The notes under the pieces are model-generated. The model ran no database searches. It was not told the origin of the DNA and was given only the letters and a program-made list of their open reading frames with translations. Made by a program: the position numbers and the translations under genes. From positions 186,001 through 250,000 of the forward strand of contig CAVPPF010000004.1 of assembly GCA_963707435.1 (NCBI GenBank): DNA of 64,000 nucleotides. Reading direction: 5' to 3'. Shown in pieces: positions 16,238-25,235 of this stretch. This DNA is from UBA4744 sp963707435 (lineage in GTDB: Bacteria > Actinomycetota > Acidimicrobiia > Spongiisociales > UBA4744). How positions within the stretch are numbered: position 1 is the first letter of the stretch; each line of letters begins with the position of its first letter.

Positions 16238-17278
16238 CTAGCGGTCGGCCCTCAGTCGCTTCGCCAGTGCATTCAGATCGGACAGACGCTCTCCCACCAG
16301 CTGATCCCCCAGGTGTTTCAATGCCTCGACGTTCTCGTCGCTGACATCGTCCATGGCGTAGCTGGCGCCCTCGGCCAGGACCGTCTGGAACCGCCAGTAA
16401 TGATCGCCGATCAGCGTGGTCAGCACCTGGTCGTGCAGGGCGGCCTGTCCATCCTCTGCCGCCCGGAACACATCCTCGGCCAGCCTCAGCCAGCTTCGGC
16501 TCACGAACTCCTTGTACGTCAATGCCTGGGTTCGCTTGGGGCGCCCGGTGCCGAGCGATACCACGATTACATCCGCGTCACGCAGTCCCTGTTCACGCGC
16601 CCTGGTGACACCTTCGATGTATCCGATCATGGCCGGGTTCTTCGCAAACACGCCTCCGTCGACCAGCAACCGATCGTCGACGCCCTCCCACGCCATCTCC
16701 AGCGGCGGAAAATAGGTTGGGGCAGCCGACGTAGCTCGCGCTGCATCGCGCATCAGGAGATCGTTCTCCGGATCGAGCTTGGCGTCACGGGACCGGAACA
16801 GCACCGGGCTCTTGGTCTGCAAGTCGTAGCTGGTAACAACCACATCCACCAGCGCCTCGGACAGCTGGTGATCGCCAAAGTACTGTTCGAAGGCTTCTTC
16901 GATCCCCTCCGGTGAGTACCGGGCGTTGCCGGCGTCGGGGTTGTAGCCGAATATGGCGGCATTCGAGCTTGCCGATACCCACCATTCGCGAGCTTCCTGG
17001 AGACTGCGGGGTAGCGAAGAGGCCGGTTTTGGAAAGATGGAGTGACCGTGGGACGTGTAGATATCGCCGACGGTTTGAGCCGGATAGGCGGGACGCCCAT
17101 CTTCGCCCGGGGTCACCAGGCCGAGGGCCAACATGCCTCCGGTGGAAGTGCCGACCAGCACATCGAACAGCTCGACGATCGGGGCGCCCGCCAGGGACTC
17201 CAGCGCAGCGAGAAGCCTCGTCGGGATGATCCCGCGTACACCCCCGCCCTCAATCGTCAGCACCCGTATCACGATCAT
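16238..17278 (-). CDS. Patatin-like phospholipase
   Basis: A 346-residue acyl hydrolase of the patatin family. The oxyanion loop is GGGVRG (residues 11-16), the nucleophile Ser45 lies in GTSTG, and the catalytic Asp207 is in DGGV. ATSAAPTYFPP is the usual third family block. The start at ATG 17278 has GGAGG just upstream (tgggcggaggtc), which rules out the longer open frame reaching 17671. No signal peptide is seen, so it acts in the cytoplasm or at the membrane face, probably on phospholipids or other acyl esters. Closest in layout to bacterial CapV/FabD-like patatins, but no cyclase or defence gene is adjacent. Confidence 0.85.
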   Translation of the reverse strand: MIVIRVLTIEGGGVRGIIPTRLLAALESLAGAPIVELFDVLVGTSTGGMLALGLVTPGEDGRPAYPAQTVGDIYTSHGHSIFPKPASSLPRSLQEAREWWVSASSNAAIFGYNPDAGNARYSPEGIEEAFEQYFGDHQLSEALVDVVVTSYDLQTKSPVLFRSRDAKLDPENDLLMRDAARATSAAPTYFPPLEMAWEGVDDRLLVDGGVFAKNPAMIGYIEGVTRAREQGLRDADVIVVSLGTGRPKRTQALTYKEFVSRSWLRLAEDVFRAAEDGQAALHDQVLTTLIGDHYWRFQTVLAEGASYAMDDVSDENVEALKHLGDQLVGERLSDLNALAKRLRADR

Positions 17279-17491
17279 GACCTCCGCCCATAGCGTAGAG
17301 CACGCGCGACCGTGCTCTGCTCTCGGGCAGGCAACCTTGGAGACTCTGCCGGTCCGGGCTCGAACGAGTGCCGGGTAGGCACCCGGTCGGAAGCTTCGGC
17401 TTGCTTTGGTCGGCGCCGGATTATCACCATTGAGGGCCGCAGCGTCCCGGGACTGCGGTAGGGTCGCGGTAACGGCCAGAGAGGGGATGCG

Positions 17492-17797
17492 ATGACCGAT
17501 GGACGAGAAACCGAAGGCGCAGCCGTACCGGCTGCCGAATCCGCTCAACCGGCCCGCGCCGGGGTTTCGATCACCGTTGCCATCGGACTCGTGTTGCTGG
17601 TTCTGTTCGCTATTTTCGCCGTCCAGAACACCGAAGCCGTAGAGGTGGAGTTCCTCGCCTGGACCTTCCAAACCTCACGCATCACCATGCTGCTGGTGAC
17701 GGCCATCCTCTTCGTTGTCCTCGACGAAATCGCGGGCTTTGTGTGGCGGCGCAGACGAAGACAACGCAAGATCGCCAAGGCGCTTCGGAAGGGCTGA
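17492..17797 (+). CDS. LapA-domain small membrane protein
   Basis: A 101-residue protein with a disordered N-terminus, two hydrophobic helices (about 25-45 and 59-82) and a basic tail RRRRRQRKIAKALRKG. FAVQNTEAVEVEFLAWTF between the helices is the LapA (YciS/DUF1049) signature. In proteobacteria LapA helps control lipopolysaccharide synthesis; in Actinobacteria, which lack LPS, the role is unknown. ATG 17492 is preceded by GAGAGGGG. It diverges from the patatin gene by a 213-base gap containing only a weak CCGGGT/ACCCGG hairpin. Confidence 0.75.
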   Translation: MTDGRETEGAAVPAAESAQPARAGVSITVAIGLVLLVLFAIFAVQNTEAVEVEFLAWTFQTSRITMLLVTAILFVVLDEIAGFVWRRRRRQRKIAKALRKG

Positions 17798-17945
17798 CCC
17801 GCCCGCAGCCATCTCGCCGTCCGTGCTCCCCTCACATTCCTCCCCAACGCAGGGGGCGTCGTGCACAACCAGCCCGGTGTTCCATCACCCGTCCTCCGGA
17901 CGGGAAAGAACCGGGGGCCGTCCCATCGGTTCGTAGAATCGGGGC

Positions 17946-19067
17946 ATGGAAGGACTCTTGATCCCGATTGTCTTTGGCCTGGTCGCGCTGTTCGTGGCCG
18001 CCGCCTCGACCGCCTCCAGACGCTACGAGGCACAATGGAAAGGTGCGGCGGACCGTTTACAACTCGGCTATCAGGCCGGTCGTATGTTTTCGCGTCCCAA
18101 GCTGGCCGGCCAGGTCGGCAGCCTCAGCGTGACGATCGACGTCGCGTCCTCTTCGAGCAGTTCCTCGAACTCGGCACGGACAAGATATCGAATCGGGTAT
18201 CCGCCGCTCGGCCTGGGTCTGCGCATGAGCCGCGAGACCGGTTTCGGTAAAGCAGCAGCCATGTTGGGGATGGGCGACACAAAGATCGGCGATGAGGAAT
18301 TCGACCGTACCTTCTCCATCAAGACCTCTGACCCGGAACGCCTCTCGGCGCGTCTGTCGCCAACGACCCGGCGAGAATTGCTCGACCTGATCGGCGACTA
18401 CCGATCCATCAAGATCACCGACGAGCAGCTGAGCTACGAGAAGAACGGGATCGAGCGGGATGCCGGGACCCTCACGAAGACTGCCGAACGTCTCATCGCG
18501 GCGGCCCGGCTGCTGCAGGGGGCGTCGACCGGACCCTCGCGGCCGGCATCACGCTCGATTCCTGTGCGCGAACCCATCCCTCCACCGCCGCGGTTCCTTC
18601 CGGCCGATCCATACAGCGCAGAGAAGCTGCCCGATCCGATTCCGCGGGCAGCCGTCCCACCCCGGGTTGTCCGGGAAGCACCCGAAGAGCTGGTTCCACC
18701 ACCCGCAGCTTCGAGTGCACCCGCGGATGACATAGCCGCGGCGCTCTTCTCCAAGAGAGGCCTCAGCTTCCAGATAGCCAGACGGTTCGAGGAGGAATAC
18801 CAGGGCCGGTCCGTCGAGTGGCCGGGAGAGGTGCGGTCGATCATGACCGGAATCGGCCCGAACGACCCGACCCGGGTGACATTGCTCGTCGCCACGATCC
18901 GCAACGAGCTCTTCGGATCGGTCGAGGTCGAAGCAGTTGCGGCGATACCCGGCCGGCTGCCGACGAAAGTCGCAGCCGGAACCAGGGTGACCGTCCGCGG
19001 CACACTGGCAGGCATCGATGCCATGGGGCGACGGTTCATCATCGAGGACGCCGTCCTGCAACCGTAG
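17946..19067 (+). CDS. Unknown membrane-anchored protein with C-terminal OB-like domain
   Basis: A 373-residue protein with one N-terminal transmembrane helix (residues 3-22). A globular region follows (about 30-185), including a serine run SSSSSSS near residue 68, then a proline-rich linker (about 200-260) and a C-terminal beta domain of about 110 residues in which PTKVAAGTRVTVRGTLAGID and a terminal FIIEDAVL strand resemble an OB-fold. I recognise no named family. It is convergent with the leftward MoxR operon. Confidence 0.6.
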   Translation: MEGLLIPIVFGLVALFVAAASTASRRYEAQWKGAADRLQLGYQAGRMFSRPKLAGQVGSLSVTIDVASSSSSSSNSARTRYRIGYPPLGLGLRMSRETGFGKAAAMLGMGDTKIGDEEFDRTFSIKTSDPERLSARLSPTTRRELLDLIGDYRSIKITDEQLSYEKNGIERDAGTLTKTAERLIAAARLLQGASTGPSRPASRSIPVREPIPPPPRFLPADPYSAEKLPDPIPRAAVPPRVVREAPEELVPPPAASSAPADDIAAALFSKRGLSFQIARRFEEEYQGRSVEWPGEVRSIMTGIGPNDPTRVTLLVATIRNELFGSVEVEAVAAIPGRLPTKVAAGTRVTVRGTLAGIDAMGRRFIIEDAVLQP

Positions 19068-19073
19068 ACGCCG

Positions 19074-19124
19074 CACGATCGATCGTGGCCGGCTGCTCCA
19101 CCGTGGCCGTGCCGGGCCCGGCAC
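19074..19124. terminator. Two perfect palindromes between convergent genes
   Basis: The 72-base gap between two convergent genes holds CACGATCGATCGTG (19074-19087) and GTGCCGGGCCCGGCAC (19109-19124), both perfect palindromes with no loop. They may form a structured end for both transcripts. There is no T-run, so intrinsic termination is uncertain. Confidence 0.35.
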
Positions 19125-19139
19125 CTTCCCGGGCTGTGG

Positions 19140-19640
19140 CTAGGCGCGCTGGCGAACCAGCAGAACGAGCGTGGCAAGCACTGCCGCGGCGGCCGCAACC
19201 CCTGCCACCTGAACAAATATGCCGTAGGCAATCGGCAGCGAAGCAAGCGCCAGGACGAGGGAAGCAACGGCGAGGGCGCTCATGCCAAATCCGATCATCC
19301 TCCCCGCATCCCGCCCCGGCCGGCCGGGCAGTCCGGCGATACGGCCCCGTCGTTCGAGCGCCGCGTACGCCACCTCCACCATGAGGAAGAGCGCTGCAGC
19401 GTAGAACGGTGCCCCGGGATCAATGGCCGGCCGCCCCAGGAGCGACAAGCCGTATTCCGTCACGAGGGTTGCGGTCGCCCACCCGACGACCCAGGGAGCA
19501 CCGGTCAGCATGGCCGAGATCATGAGTGCGGCGCCCACCAGTCCGATGCCCTGCACCAGCCGTCTGATCGGCTCCAGCTCCGCCCGCGGGTAGACCGCCA
19601 GCCCCGCAGCCAGGCCGATTGCTACCACCGATAGGATCAA
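19140..19640 (-). CDS. Small polytopic membrane protein, end of MoxR operon
   Basis: A membrane protein with about five hydrophobic segments and no recognised family. The start is ambiguous: TTG 19640 overlaps the DUF58 stop (TTGA coupling) and gives 166 residues, whereas ATG 19718 would add 26 residues and overlap the DUF58 gene by 82 bases. The coupled start is chosen because every neighbour in the operon uses short overlaps or short gaps. It probably belongs functionally with the MoxR/DUF58/DUF4129 set. Confidence 0.6.
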   Translation of the reverse strand: MILSVVAIGLAAGLAVYPRAELEPIRRLVQGIGLVGAALMISAMLTGAPWVVGWATATLVTEYGLSLLGRPAIDPGAPFYAAALFLMVEVAYAALERRGRIAGLPGRPGRDAGRMIGFGMSALAVASLVLALASLPIAYGIFVQVAGVAAAAAVLATLVLLVRQRA

Positions 19641-20947
19641 GCCAGCGCGCGCATCGCGTTTCGTCGAAATGCTTCCACCTCCGCCATCGGGTGTTGAAAG
19701 GGTTCCTCCGGATTCCATCTCACCACGGCGATGCCGTGCCTCAGGAAACGGTCTCGAGTTGCGGCGCGTTGCAGCGCCCAGATGCGACGGGCAAGTGCCT
19801 CCTCCGGAGTGGCCGGCTCCGTCACGAACGGCTCCGCCGGGATTTCAATCACCGCTAGGTCGAAGCCCCTCCCTCGCAGATCCGCGAACGCGTTGATCGC
19901 TCGTTCGTCGAGAAGCGGACTCAGGCCGATGATGAGCGCTTTGGCCGGCAGCGCACGCCGGGGCACGGCATTCACCCCTCGCCAGAACATCTGTCTCCTG
20001 GACCGGCTTTCCATGAGCGTGTCGAGGATCCGGTAGCGCTGCACGTCTCCCATACCGGGCTGCAACCAGCGGAGCGGCTCGCCGAAGGAAATGAGACCCA
20101 CCCGATCGTTGCGCCGCAGATGACCTGCTGCCAGTCCGGCGGCCGCCCGCACGGCCAGATCGAGCGTTGCTTCGACCCCGCGGCGCGGCTCAGACAGGGT
20201 GTCCACGAGCAGAATTACATCGCTATTTCGCTCCGGATGCCGATCGTTGACCCATACCCCGCGGCCCCGGACCGTAGCCCGCCAGTTGATCTGCCGGGGA
20301 TCGTCGCCATGCGTCAGGGGACGCAGATCAGCGAACTCCATGCCGTCTCCCTTGTCACGGGAGACCAGATCTCCAAAGCCAAGCCTGGTTTCGGCGGGCC
20401 GCAGCAGCCGGCGCAAGGTCGCGGTCTCCGGGAAAACCTTGAATCCCAGGTCGAGCTGAAGCTCCTCGTAGTAGGTGAACAGCCCCCACGTGTCACGACT
20501 CCGGACCCGGATCCGTGAGATGCGATGAGCACCCCACCGATTGCAGAGCAATCGGAGCGTCAGGTGGCCGGGGTCGGATCCCCCCGGCCTGAACCCGACC
20601 ACCATTCGTTCGAGCACGTCGGGGTCCCTGCCGCTGTCGCTCGAGGCTCCCGAGATCACCACCCCGTTCGGCAGGTCGATTTCAAAGTCCAGCCGCGATA
20701 CCCGGGGTTCTGTTCCCGAGGAGATCACCAGGAGGATCTCCTCGCCTTCCACCGCCCGGTCCCGATCCAGGCTCACGTCGGCTTTCAAGACAAGGTCATG
20801 AGAGACCATCAAGCCGATACCGAGCAAGACCACAAACGGGGCGGCGACTGCCGCCAGCTCTGGTCGACCCGCCGCCAACCCGCCGACCAGCCCGAGGACG
20901 GCAATTACGGCAAACGTGCGGAGCCGGGGCGTGGCCGACCGGGTCAC
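19637..20947 (-). CDS. DUF58 domain protein (MoxR-associated)
   Basis: A 436-residue protein with two N-terminal hydrophobic helices (residues about 10-50) and a C-terminal DUF58 / von Willebrand-A-like domain. The family hallmark is GDGMEFADLRPLTHGDDPRQINW (here split as GDGMEFADLRPLTHGDD and PRQINWRATVRG), followed by VILLVDTLSEP, which carries the degenerate metal-site strand. DUF58 proteins are encoded with MoxR ATPases and are thought to be their partners in maturation or insertion of protein complexes. It starts at GTG 20947, 19 bases after the moxR stop. Confidence 0.88.
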   Translation of the reverse strand: MTRSATPRLRTFAVIAVLGLVGGLAAGRPELAAVAAPFVVLLGIGLMVSHDLVLKADVSLDRDRAVEGEEILLVISSGTEPRVSRLDFEIDLPNGVVISGASSDSGRDPDVLERMVVGFRPGGSDPGHLTLRLLCNRWGAHRISRIRVRSRDTWGLFTYYEELQLDLGFKVFPETATLRRLLRPAETRLGFGDLVSRDKGDGMEFADLRPLTHGDDPRQINWRATVRGRGVWVNDRHPERNSDVILLVDTLSEPRRGVEATLDLAVRAAAGLAAGHLRRNDRVGLISFGEPLRWLQPGMGDVQRYRILDTLMESRSRRQMFWRGVNAVPRRALPAKALIIGLSPLLDERAINAFADLRGRGFDLAVIEIPAEPFVTEPATPEEALARRIWALQRAATRDRFLRHGIAVVRWNPEEPFQHPMAEVEAFRRNAMRALA

Positions 20948-20966
20948 CGTTGCCTCAGCCGAACCA

Positions 20967-21926
20967 TCATCGGTCGGGCACCGCAGGCGGTGTCGGCACG
21001 AGCTCGAGGCACTCCTGCACGATGTCCTCGCCCTGAACGTCCTGGACCCAGAGTTCGGGGCGCAGGATCAGGCGATGCGCCAACGCGGGCACGGCCACGG
21101 CCTTGACATCGTCGGGAGTGACGAAGTCGCGACCCTGCAAACTCGCCCGGGAGCGAGCCACCTTCATGACGGCCAGCGACCCTCGCGGGCTGGCTCCAAC
21201 CAGTACCCGGTTGCGATGCCGGGTGGCAACGACCAGGTCGACGATATAGCGACCCACCGACTCAGAGACATGCACTTCTTCAACAGCGGCCTGCATCGCC
21301 CGCAGCGTGGTTCCATCGACGATCACGTTGAGGTCGACCTCGTCGGTTCGGCGTTCCAACCTCCGGTCGAGAACAGTCCACTCGTCATCCGGAGCGGGGT
21401 ATCCCACGCCGATCCGGACGATGAACCTGTCGAGCTGAGCTTCGGGGAGGGGGTACGTGCCCTCGTATTCGATCGGGTTCTGCGTGGCGACCACCAGGAA
21501 GGGACGATCGAGGCGGTGGGTGGTGCCGTCGACGGTCACCTGCCGTTCCTGCATTGCCTCGAGCAGCGCCGCCTGCGTCTTGGCCGGCGCCCGGTTGACT
21601 TCGTCCGCCAGGAGCAGATTGCTGAAGATGGGACCGGGCCGAAACGAAAGGGTAGAGGTGGCCGGGTCGAGGACGGGAGATCCCGTTACGTCCATCGGCA
21701 TCAGATCAGGGGTGAATTGCACCCGGCTGAACTTCAGGTCCGTGACCTGGGCAAACGAGCGGGCCATCAACGTTTTCGCCAAACCCGGGTAGTCCTCGAT
21801 GAGTACGTGGCCGTCTGCGAGCAGCGCCATCAACATCAGCTCCAGCACATCGCGCTTTCCGATGACGGCTCGCTCCACCTCGTCGACCAGCTGCCGCCCG
21901 AGGTCTGCCACGTTCTGGATATTCAT
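20967..21926 (-). CDS. MoxR family AAA+ ATPase
   Basis: A 319-residue AAA+ ATPase. Walker A is EDYPGLAKTLMARSFA, preceded by GHVLIEDYPG. The MoxR-specific RVQFTPDLMPMDVTG follows, then Walker B in FSNLLLADEVNRAPAKTQAALLEAM and sensor-1 VVATQNPIEYEGTYPLPEAQLDRF. MoxR ATPases act as chaperones for metal-cofactor or membrane-complex assembly. The surrounding DUF58 and DUF4129 genes are the standard MoxR neighbourhood of Actinobacteria; the client is not identifiable. Confidence 0.93.
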   Translation of the reverse strand: MNIQNVADLGRQLVDEVERAVIGKRDVLELMLMALLADGHVLIEDYPGLAKTLMARSFAQVTDLKFSRVQFTPDLMPMDVTGSPVLDPATSTLSFRPGPIFSNLLLADEVNRAPAKTQAALLEAMQERQVTVDGTTHRLDRPFLVVATQNPIEYEGTYPLPEAQLDRFIVRIGVGYPAPDDEWTVLDRRLERRTDEVDLNVIVDGTTLRAMQAAVEEVHVSESVGRYIVDLVVATRHRNRVLVGASPRGSLAVMKVARSRASLQGRDFVTPDDVKAVAVPALAHRLILRPELWVQDVQGEDIVQECLELVPTPPAVPDR

Positions 21927-21944
21927 TGGGTTCTCCCGTTCGGA

Positions 21945-22448
21945 CTAGAGCCCTTCGATTGCGGTCACCGCTGCATCCAGGTCTGCCAGGTCGAGGCCGG
22001 GTGCCATACGGTCACCCGGAAGGGGCCGGTCCGGGTTCAGCAACTCCCAGCCCGGGTCCCCCAGCAAGCGAACGGCCAGGTCGGGACGTTCTTCCAGCCC
22101 CACACCATGCCGCGTGGCGAGTTGCTCCGCAGCGATACTCCTCAGGAACGGCAGCAATCGCCACTCGGCGTCGAAAGCGGTCGACCCGCCAAAGGACACC
22201 AACCGTTCGATCTTCTCGAGCTGCGGCGGAACGGAGTGGTGGGGACGTCCCGGCGGTTTGATCCTCATCGGGAACGGTTCATCGAGTTCTTCTTCGGCCT
22301 CCGGTGGACGAAGCCGACGCATCGTTGCTACGGCAAGAACGAGGAGCAGCACCTGATAACCCGTGAACTCCACCGGCCCGTCGAACCACAACAGGACGAC
22401 CGCAACGAGGGCAGCCACGAGTGCCGTCGTTCCGACCACAAGTCTCAC
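21945..22448 (-). CDS. Unknown membrane protein in MoxR operon
   Basis: A 167-residue protein with two N-terminal hydrophobic helices (residues about 2-20 and 29-44), followed by a soluble helical domain of about 110 residues (LEKIERLVSFGGSTAFDAEWRL). It overlaps the DUF4129 stop by ATGA and lies 18 bases before moxR. No family is recognised, but its place in the operon matches small membrane subunits seen beside MoxR-DUF58 pairs. Confidence 0.7.
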   Translation of the reverse strand: MRLVVGTTALVAALVAVVLLWFDGPVEFTGYQVLLLVLAVATMRRLRPPEAEEELDEPFPMRIKPPGRPHHSVPPQLEKIERLVSFGGSTAFDAEWRLLPFLRSIAAEQLATRHGVGLEERPDLAVRLLGDPGWELLNPDRPLPGDRMAPGLDLADLDAAVTAIEGL

Positions 22449-23299
22449 GAGACTGCTCCGCTCAATTCGTCTCTGATGCTCCGCAACGCACCTACTGCTT
22501 CGATTCCCAGTTCGGGGAGGATCTCGTGGTCGCTGAAGCGGGCAACTTCGAACAGATGGGTGAGCCGGCCGACGGCCGGCCGGCTGATGTCGAGGCGGCG
22601 CAACGATCGAGCCAGGTACTCGAGCGGGGCCTCACTGGGGTACCGGGGCAATCCGGCCATAGAGAAAGCACGTTCCATCCGCGCGTACGCGCCGATCACC
22701 ACCCGGCGAGGATCTTTCGAGTGCTCGAGTTCAGCGAGCACGGAGTCGATAACGCCCGTCAGCACGAAGGGAACCTCCGCGATTTCCGGTTCCGGCTCTT
22801 CATGAACGGGGCGAGCGGCTGCGGCAACGCCGAACACAACCAGCAGGATCGCGCCACCCAGGATGATCAAGCCCCAGCGAGATCCGGTTGCCTGATCGCC
22901 GGGTGTTTCGACCAGAGCTACGGCATCTCCCGGCTCCGCCGGCGGGAGTTCCTGCTCGGACCGGCCGAAGAGGGGCTGCAGGAGCAGCAGGATTGCGAAC
23001 AGCAGGACGATGCCCGCCAGCATCTTCATCGTCGATGGTTTCTTGCGCTCGGGAAGCTCGATCGGTGGTCCGCCGGGCAGCAGGAGCAGGATCAACAGCA
23101 GGGCGCCGAACCCTGCCAGGATGCCAAGCAGAATGCGGGCCACGGCGAGCAGATCGAAATCGATCGAGAAGGGAGGGGGCCGCGTTTCGGTCCCCGGCAA
23201 CCCCCGGGCTCCCAGGGCGGCGAGGGCCACCAACACGAGCACGGCAAACGCCAGCACCCCGGCCGCCCACCTGGGGGCGGAAGTCAACCGGCGTGGCAT
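22445..23299 (-). CDS. DUF4129 domain protein
   Basis: A 284-residue protein with hydrophobic segments near residues 12-30, 50-75, 91-110 and 142-162. The C-terminal cytoplasmic DUF4129 domain has the pattern RRVVIGAYARMERAFSMAGLPRYPSEAPLEYLARSL. DUF4129 proteins are regular members of MoxR operons and are sometimes fused to transglutaminase domains; no transglutaminase is present here. It is the first gene of the leftward operon DUF4129 / unknown / moxR / DUF58 / small membrane protein. Confidence 0.82.
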   Translation of the reverse strand: MPRRLTSAPRWAAGVLAFAVLVLVALAALGARGLPGTETRPPPFSIDFDLLAVARILLGILAGFGALLLILLLLPGGPPIELPERKKPSTMKMLAGIVLLFAILLLLQPLFGRSEQELPPAEPGDAVALVETPGDQATGSRWGLIILGGAILLVVFGVAAAARPVHEEPEPEIAEVPFVLTGVIDSVLAELEHSKDPRRVVIGAYARMERAFSMAGLPRYPSEAPLEYLARSLRRLDISRPAVGRLTHLFEVARFSDHEILPELGIEAVGALRSIRDELSGAVS

Positions 23300-23402
23300 G
23301 GGGCGCCTTCCATCACGGAGAGCCTACCGGCGATGACAACTTCGACGCCGGCCGCCGTTCGCGCCGCCGGCCGACCCGGAGGTCGTTACCGACCGTCGAG
23401 GG

Positions 23403-23807
23403 TCACCACGATCTCGCCCGGGTCGGCGTGATCCGGATGGGGACCGGATAGTCGGCGGCAAAACTCTCCGGTGTCCACCCGTGAGACGCGATCTTCTGGC
23501 GGTACTTCGCCGCATAGTCGGGAACGTCCGTGGAAGCAGGGGCGTGGAGATCGAGGCGCGCCAGGCCCTCGATGGTGACGACCGCTCCACCCTGGCCGTC
23601 ACCGTCCAGGTTGAGCGAGACGCGAGGGTTGGCTTCGAGGTTCCGGGTCCTAGCCGTGCCGGGCAGGCTGTAGATGAGGAATTCGGCTCCGTCCCACAGG
23701 AACCACACCGGCGAAGTCTGCGGCAGGCCGGCCGGCGTGACGGTGGTGAGCCAGATGATCAACTCGTCGCGCAGTCGCTGTTCGGCTCGAGAGCTGAGTC
23801 CGTGCAT
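23403..23807 (-). CDS. PPOX-class F420-dependent oxidoreductase
   Basis: A 134-residue split-barrel flavin/deazaflavin protein of the pyridoxamine-5'-phosphate-oxidase-like superfamily. The N-terminal LTTVTPAGLPQTSPVWFLWD, the YSLPGTARTRNLEANPRVSLNL core and a closing P-x-R-I-T-P-T-R-A-R-S-W tail match the TIGR03667-like group of Actinobacteria, which uses F420 or a similar cofactor. Its substrate is unknown. ATG 23807 is used. It stands apart from the MoxR operon by a 103-base gap. Confidence 0.82.
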   Translation of the reverse strand: MHGLSSRAEQRLRDELIIWLTTVTPAGLPQTSPVWFLWDGAEFLIYSLPGTARTRNLEANPRVSLNLDGDGQGGAVVTIEGLARLDLHAPASTDVPDYAAKYRQKIASHGWTPESFAADYPVPIRITPTRARSW

Positions 23808-23948
23808 CCGCAGACGTTACCCGGTCGCCGGGGAGACGGCAGCCATCGGCCGATTCGAGTTCTCACGTGATTCTGCAGCTGCGCTCACCGTTGTCTTAGC
23901 GGCGGGGGTGATAGTGGCTCCAGTGATGGACCACGAAAGGAGCAATAC

Positions 23949-24581
23949 ATGAAGAAGACCATCGCAGCCATAGCGGCCGCGGCGATCGTGTTGAGCGGGT
24001 TCTCCGTCGCACTGGTCGTACAGTCGCCCGACGCAGCCGCCGCCCAGGAGGTCACCTCCGAGGGTACCGAGGCGACGGCGCCGCAGACGATCGAGGACGT
24101 CCTGGCCGGCCTGGTCGAGGACGGGGTGATCAACGAGGACCAGGCCGCCCAGATTGCCACGGCTCTCAACGAGCGGAGAGGTTCTTTCGAGGGGCGCCAC
24201 GGCCGATCCGACCGTGGGGTCCGCCTGGAGACGGTGGCCGAAACGATCGGTATCGACGCCACGGCACTGCGGGACGCCTTGAGCGGCGGACAGAGCATTG
24301 CCGAAGTCGCCGAAGCCAACGGCTCGACGGCAGATGCCGTCATCGAGGCCCTGGTTGCCGAGGCGAACGCCAAACTCGACCAGGCCGTCGCCGACGAGAA
24401 ACTGACCGCCGAAGAGGCCGACGAGATCCGGGCGGACGCACCGGACCGGATCGAGGCGATGGTCAACGGTGAGTTCGAAGGGCGGCGGGCCTTCGGCCAT
24501 CGCGGGCATCGTGGCATGGGACCGGGGTCGGGACCAGATCTCGACGACGCGCCAAGCGACTCAGCAGACACCAACGCCTAG
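23949..24581 (+). CDS. Secreted protein with one helical repeat module (paralogue of 25.2 kb gene)
   Basis: A 210-residue exported protein. A signal peptide occupies about residues 1-32 (KK, hydrophobic core, A-x-A site). Next come a short helix-turn motif, IEDVLAGLVEDGVINEDQAAQIA, and one copy of an 85-residue module that begins LETVAETIGIDATALRDAL and ends ADEIRADAPDRIEAMVNGEFEG. The tail is His/Gly-rich (FGHRGHRGMG). The gene at 25.2 kb contains the same short motif and two copies of the module. The pattern I-x3-L-x-x-L-V-x-x-G-x-I resembles the repeated hairpins of small actinobacterial secreted proteins of unknown function. A strong AAAGGAG site precedes ATG 23949. Confidence 0.75.
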   Translation: MKKTIAAIAAAAIVLSGFSVALVVQSPDAAAAQEVTSEGTEATAPQTIEDVLAGLVEDGVINEDQAAQIATALNERRGSFEGRHGRSDRGVRLETVAETIGIDATALRDALSGGQSIAEVAEANGSTADAVIEALVAEANAKLDQAVADEKLTAEEADEIRADAPDRIEAMVNGEFEGRRAFGHRGHRGMGPGSGPDLDDAPSDSADTNA

Positions 24582-24602
24582 ACCATCCGCGCGGCGAACT
24601 TC

Positions 24603-24649
24603 CGCCCCCGGCTCTCGCGTCTCCCTCCGAGGCCTGAGAGCCGGGGGCG
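24603..24649 (+). terminator. Hairpin after secreted protein gene
   Basis: A perfect 14-bp stem, CGCCCCCGGCTCTC (24603-24616) pairing with GAGAGCCGGGGGCG (24636-24649), with a 19-base loop. It begins about 20 bases after the stop codon at 24581. No T-tract follows, as is common for actinobacterial terminators. Confidence 0.7.
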
Positions 24650-24695
24650 ACCGCGATCCGATAGAGGCGGCGAGGTTTCGATAGGATCCAACCCC

Positions 24696-25142
24696 ATGCA
24701 GTCCAAAGCCACCACGGTCGACCAATACCTTGCAGAACTCCCCGACGATCGACGAGCCGCCATCGAGAAGGTTCGGGCGGTCATTCTCGCCAATCTGCCG
24801 GACGGATACGAGGAGGCGATGAACTGGGGAATGATCTCCTACGAGATCCCCCTCGAACGGTACCCCGATACCTACAACAAGAAGCCGCTGGGATACGCCG
24901 CCCTCGCCTCACAGAAGAACCACATGGCCGTTTACCTGAACGGCATCTACTCGTCGGAAGAGAGCCGGGCGTCCTTCGAGGAGCAGTACCGGGCCACGGG
25001 CAAGAGGTACGACGTCGGGAAATCGTGCGTGCGGTTTCGCCGGATCGATGACCTCCCTCTCGATTTGATCGGCCGCACCATTGCTGCCACCTCCGTCGAC
25101 GAGTACATCGCTCAGTACGAGGCAGCCAAGTCCGCAAGGTAG
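24696..25142 (+). CDS. DUF1801 domain protein
   Basis: A 148-residue soluble protein of the DUF1801 (YdhG-like) family: TTVDQYLAELPDDRRAAIEKVR at the N-terminus, EEAMNWGMISYEIP in the middle and QKNHMAVYLNGIYS later are the three conserved blocks. Some members are frataxin-like in fold, and no biochemical role is established. It is inserted between the two paralogous secreted-protein genes on the same strand, separated from each by an independent gap, so the three need not share a transcript. Confidence 0.82.
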   Translation: MQSKATTVDQYLAELPDDRRAAIEKVRAVILANLPDGYEEAMNWGMISYEIPLERYPDTYNKKPLGYAALASQKNHMAVYLNGIYSSEESRASFEEQYRATGKRYDVGKSCVRFRRIDDLPLDLIGRTIAATSVDEYIAQYEAAKSAR

Positions 25143-25235
25143 GGCCCGACCCGGCCCGCCGATTCTCATGCGTTTTTCATCCCTCTCTTAGGTACAGGCC
25201 ATAACGTTCACGGCAAGGAAGTTCGGAGGTACTGC

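Noticed and set aside
16238..17278. Patatin gene considered as a CBASS (CapV) effector
   Set aside because: No nucleotide cyclase or CBASS accessory gene is adjacent; the neighbours are housekeeping or unknown.
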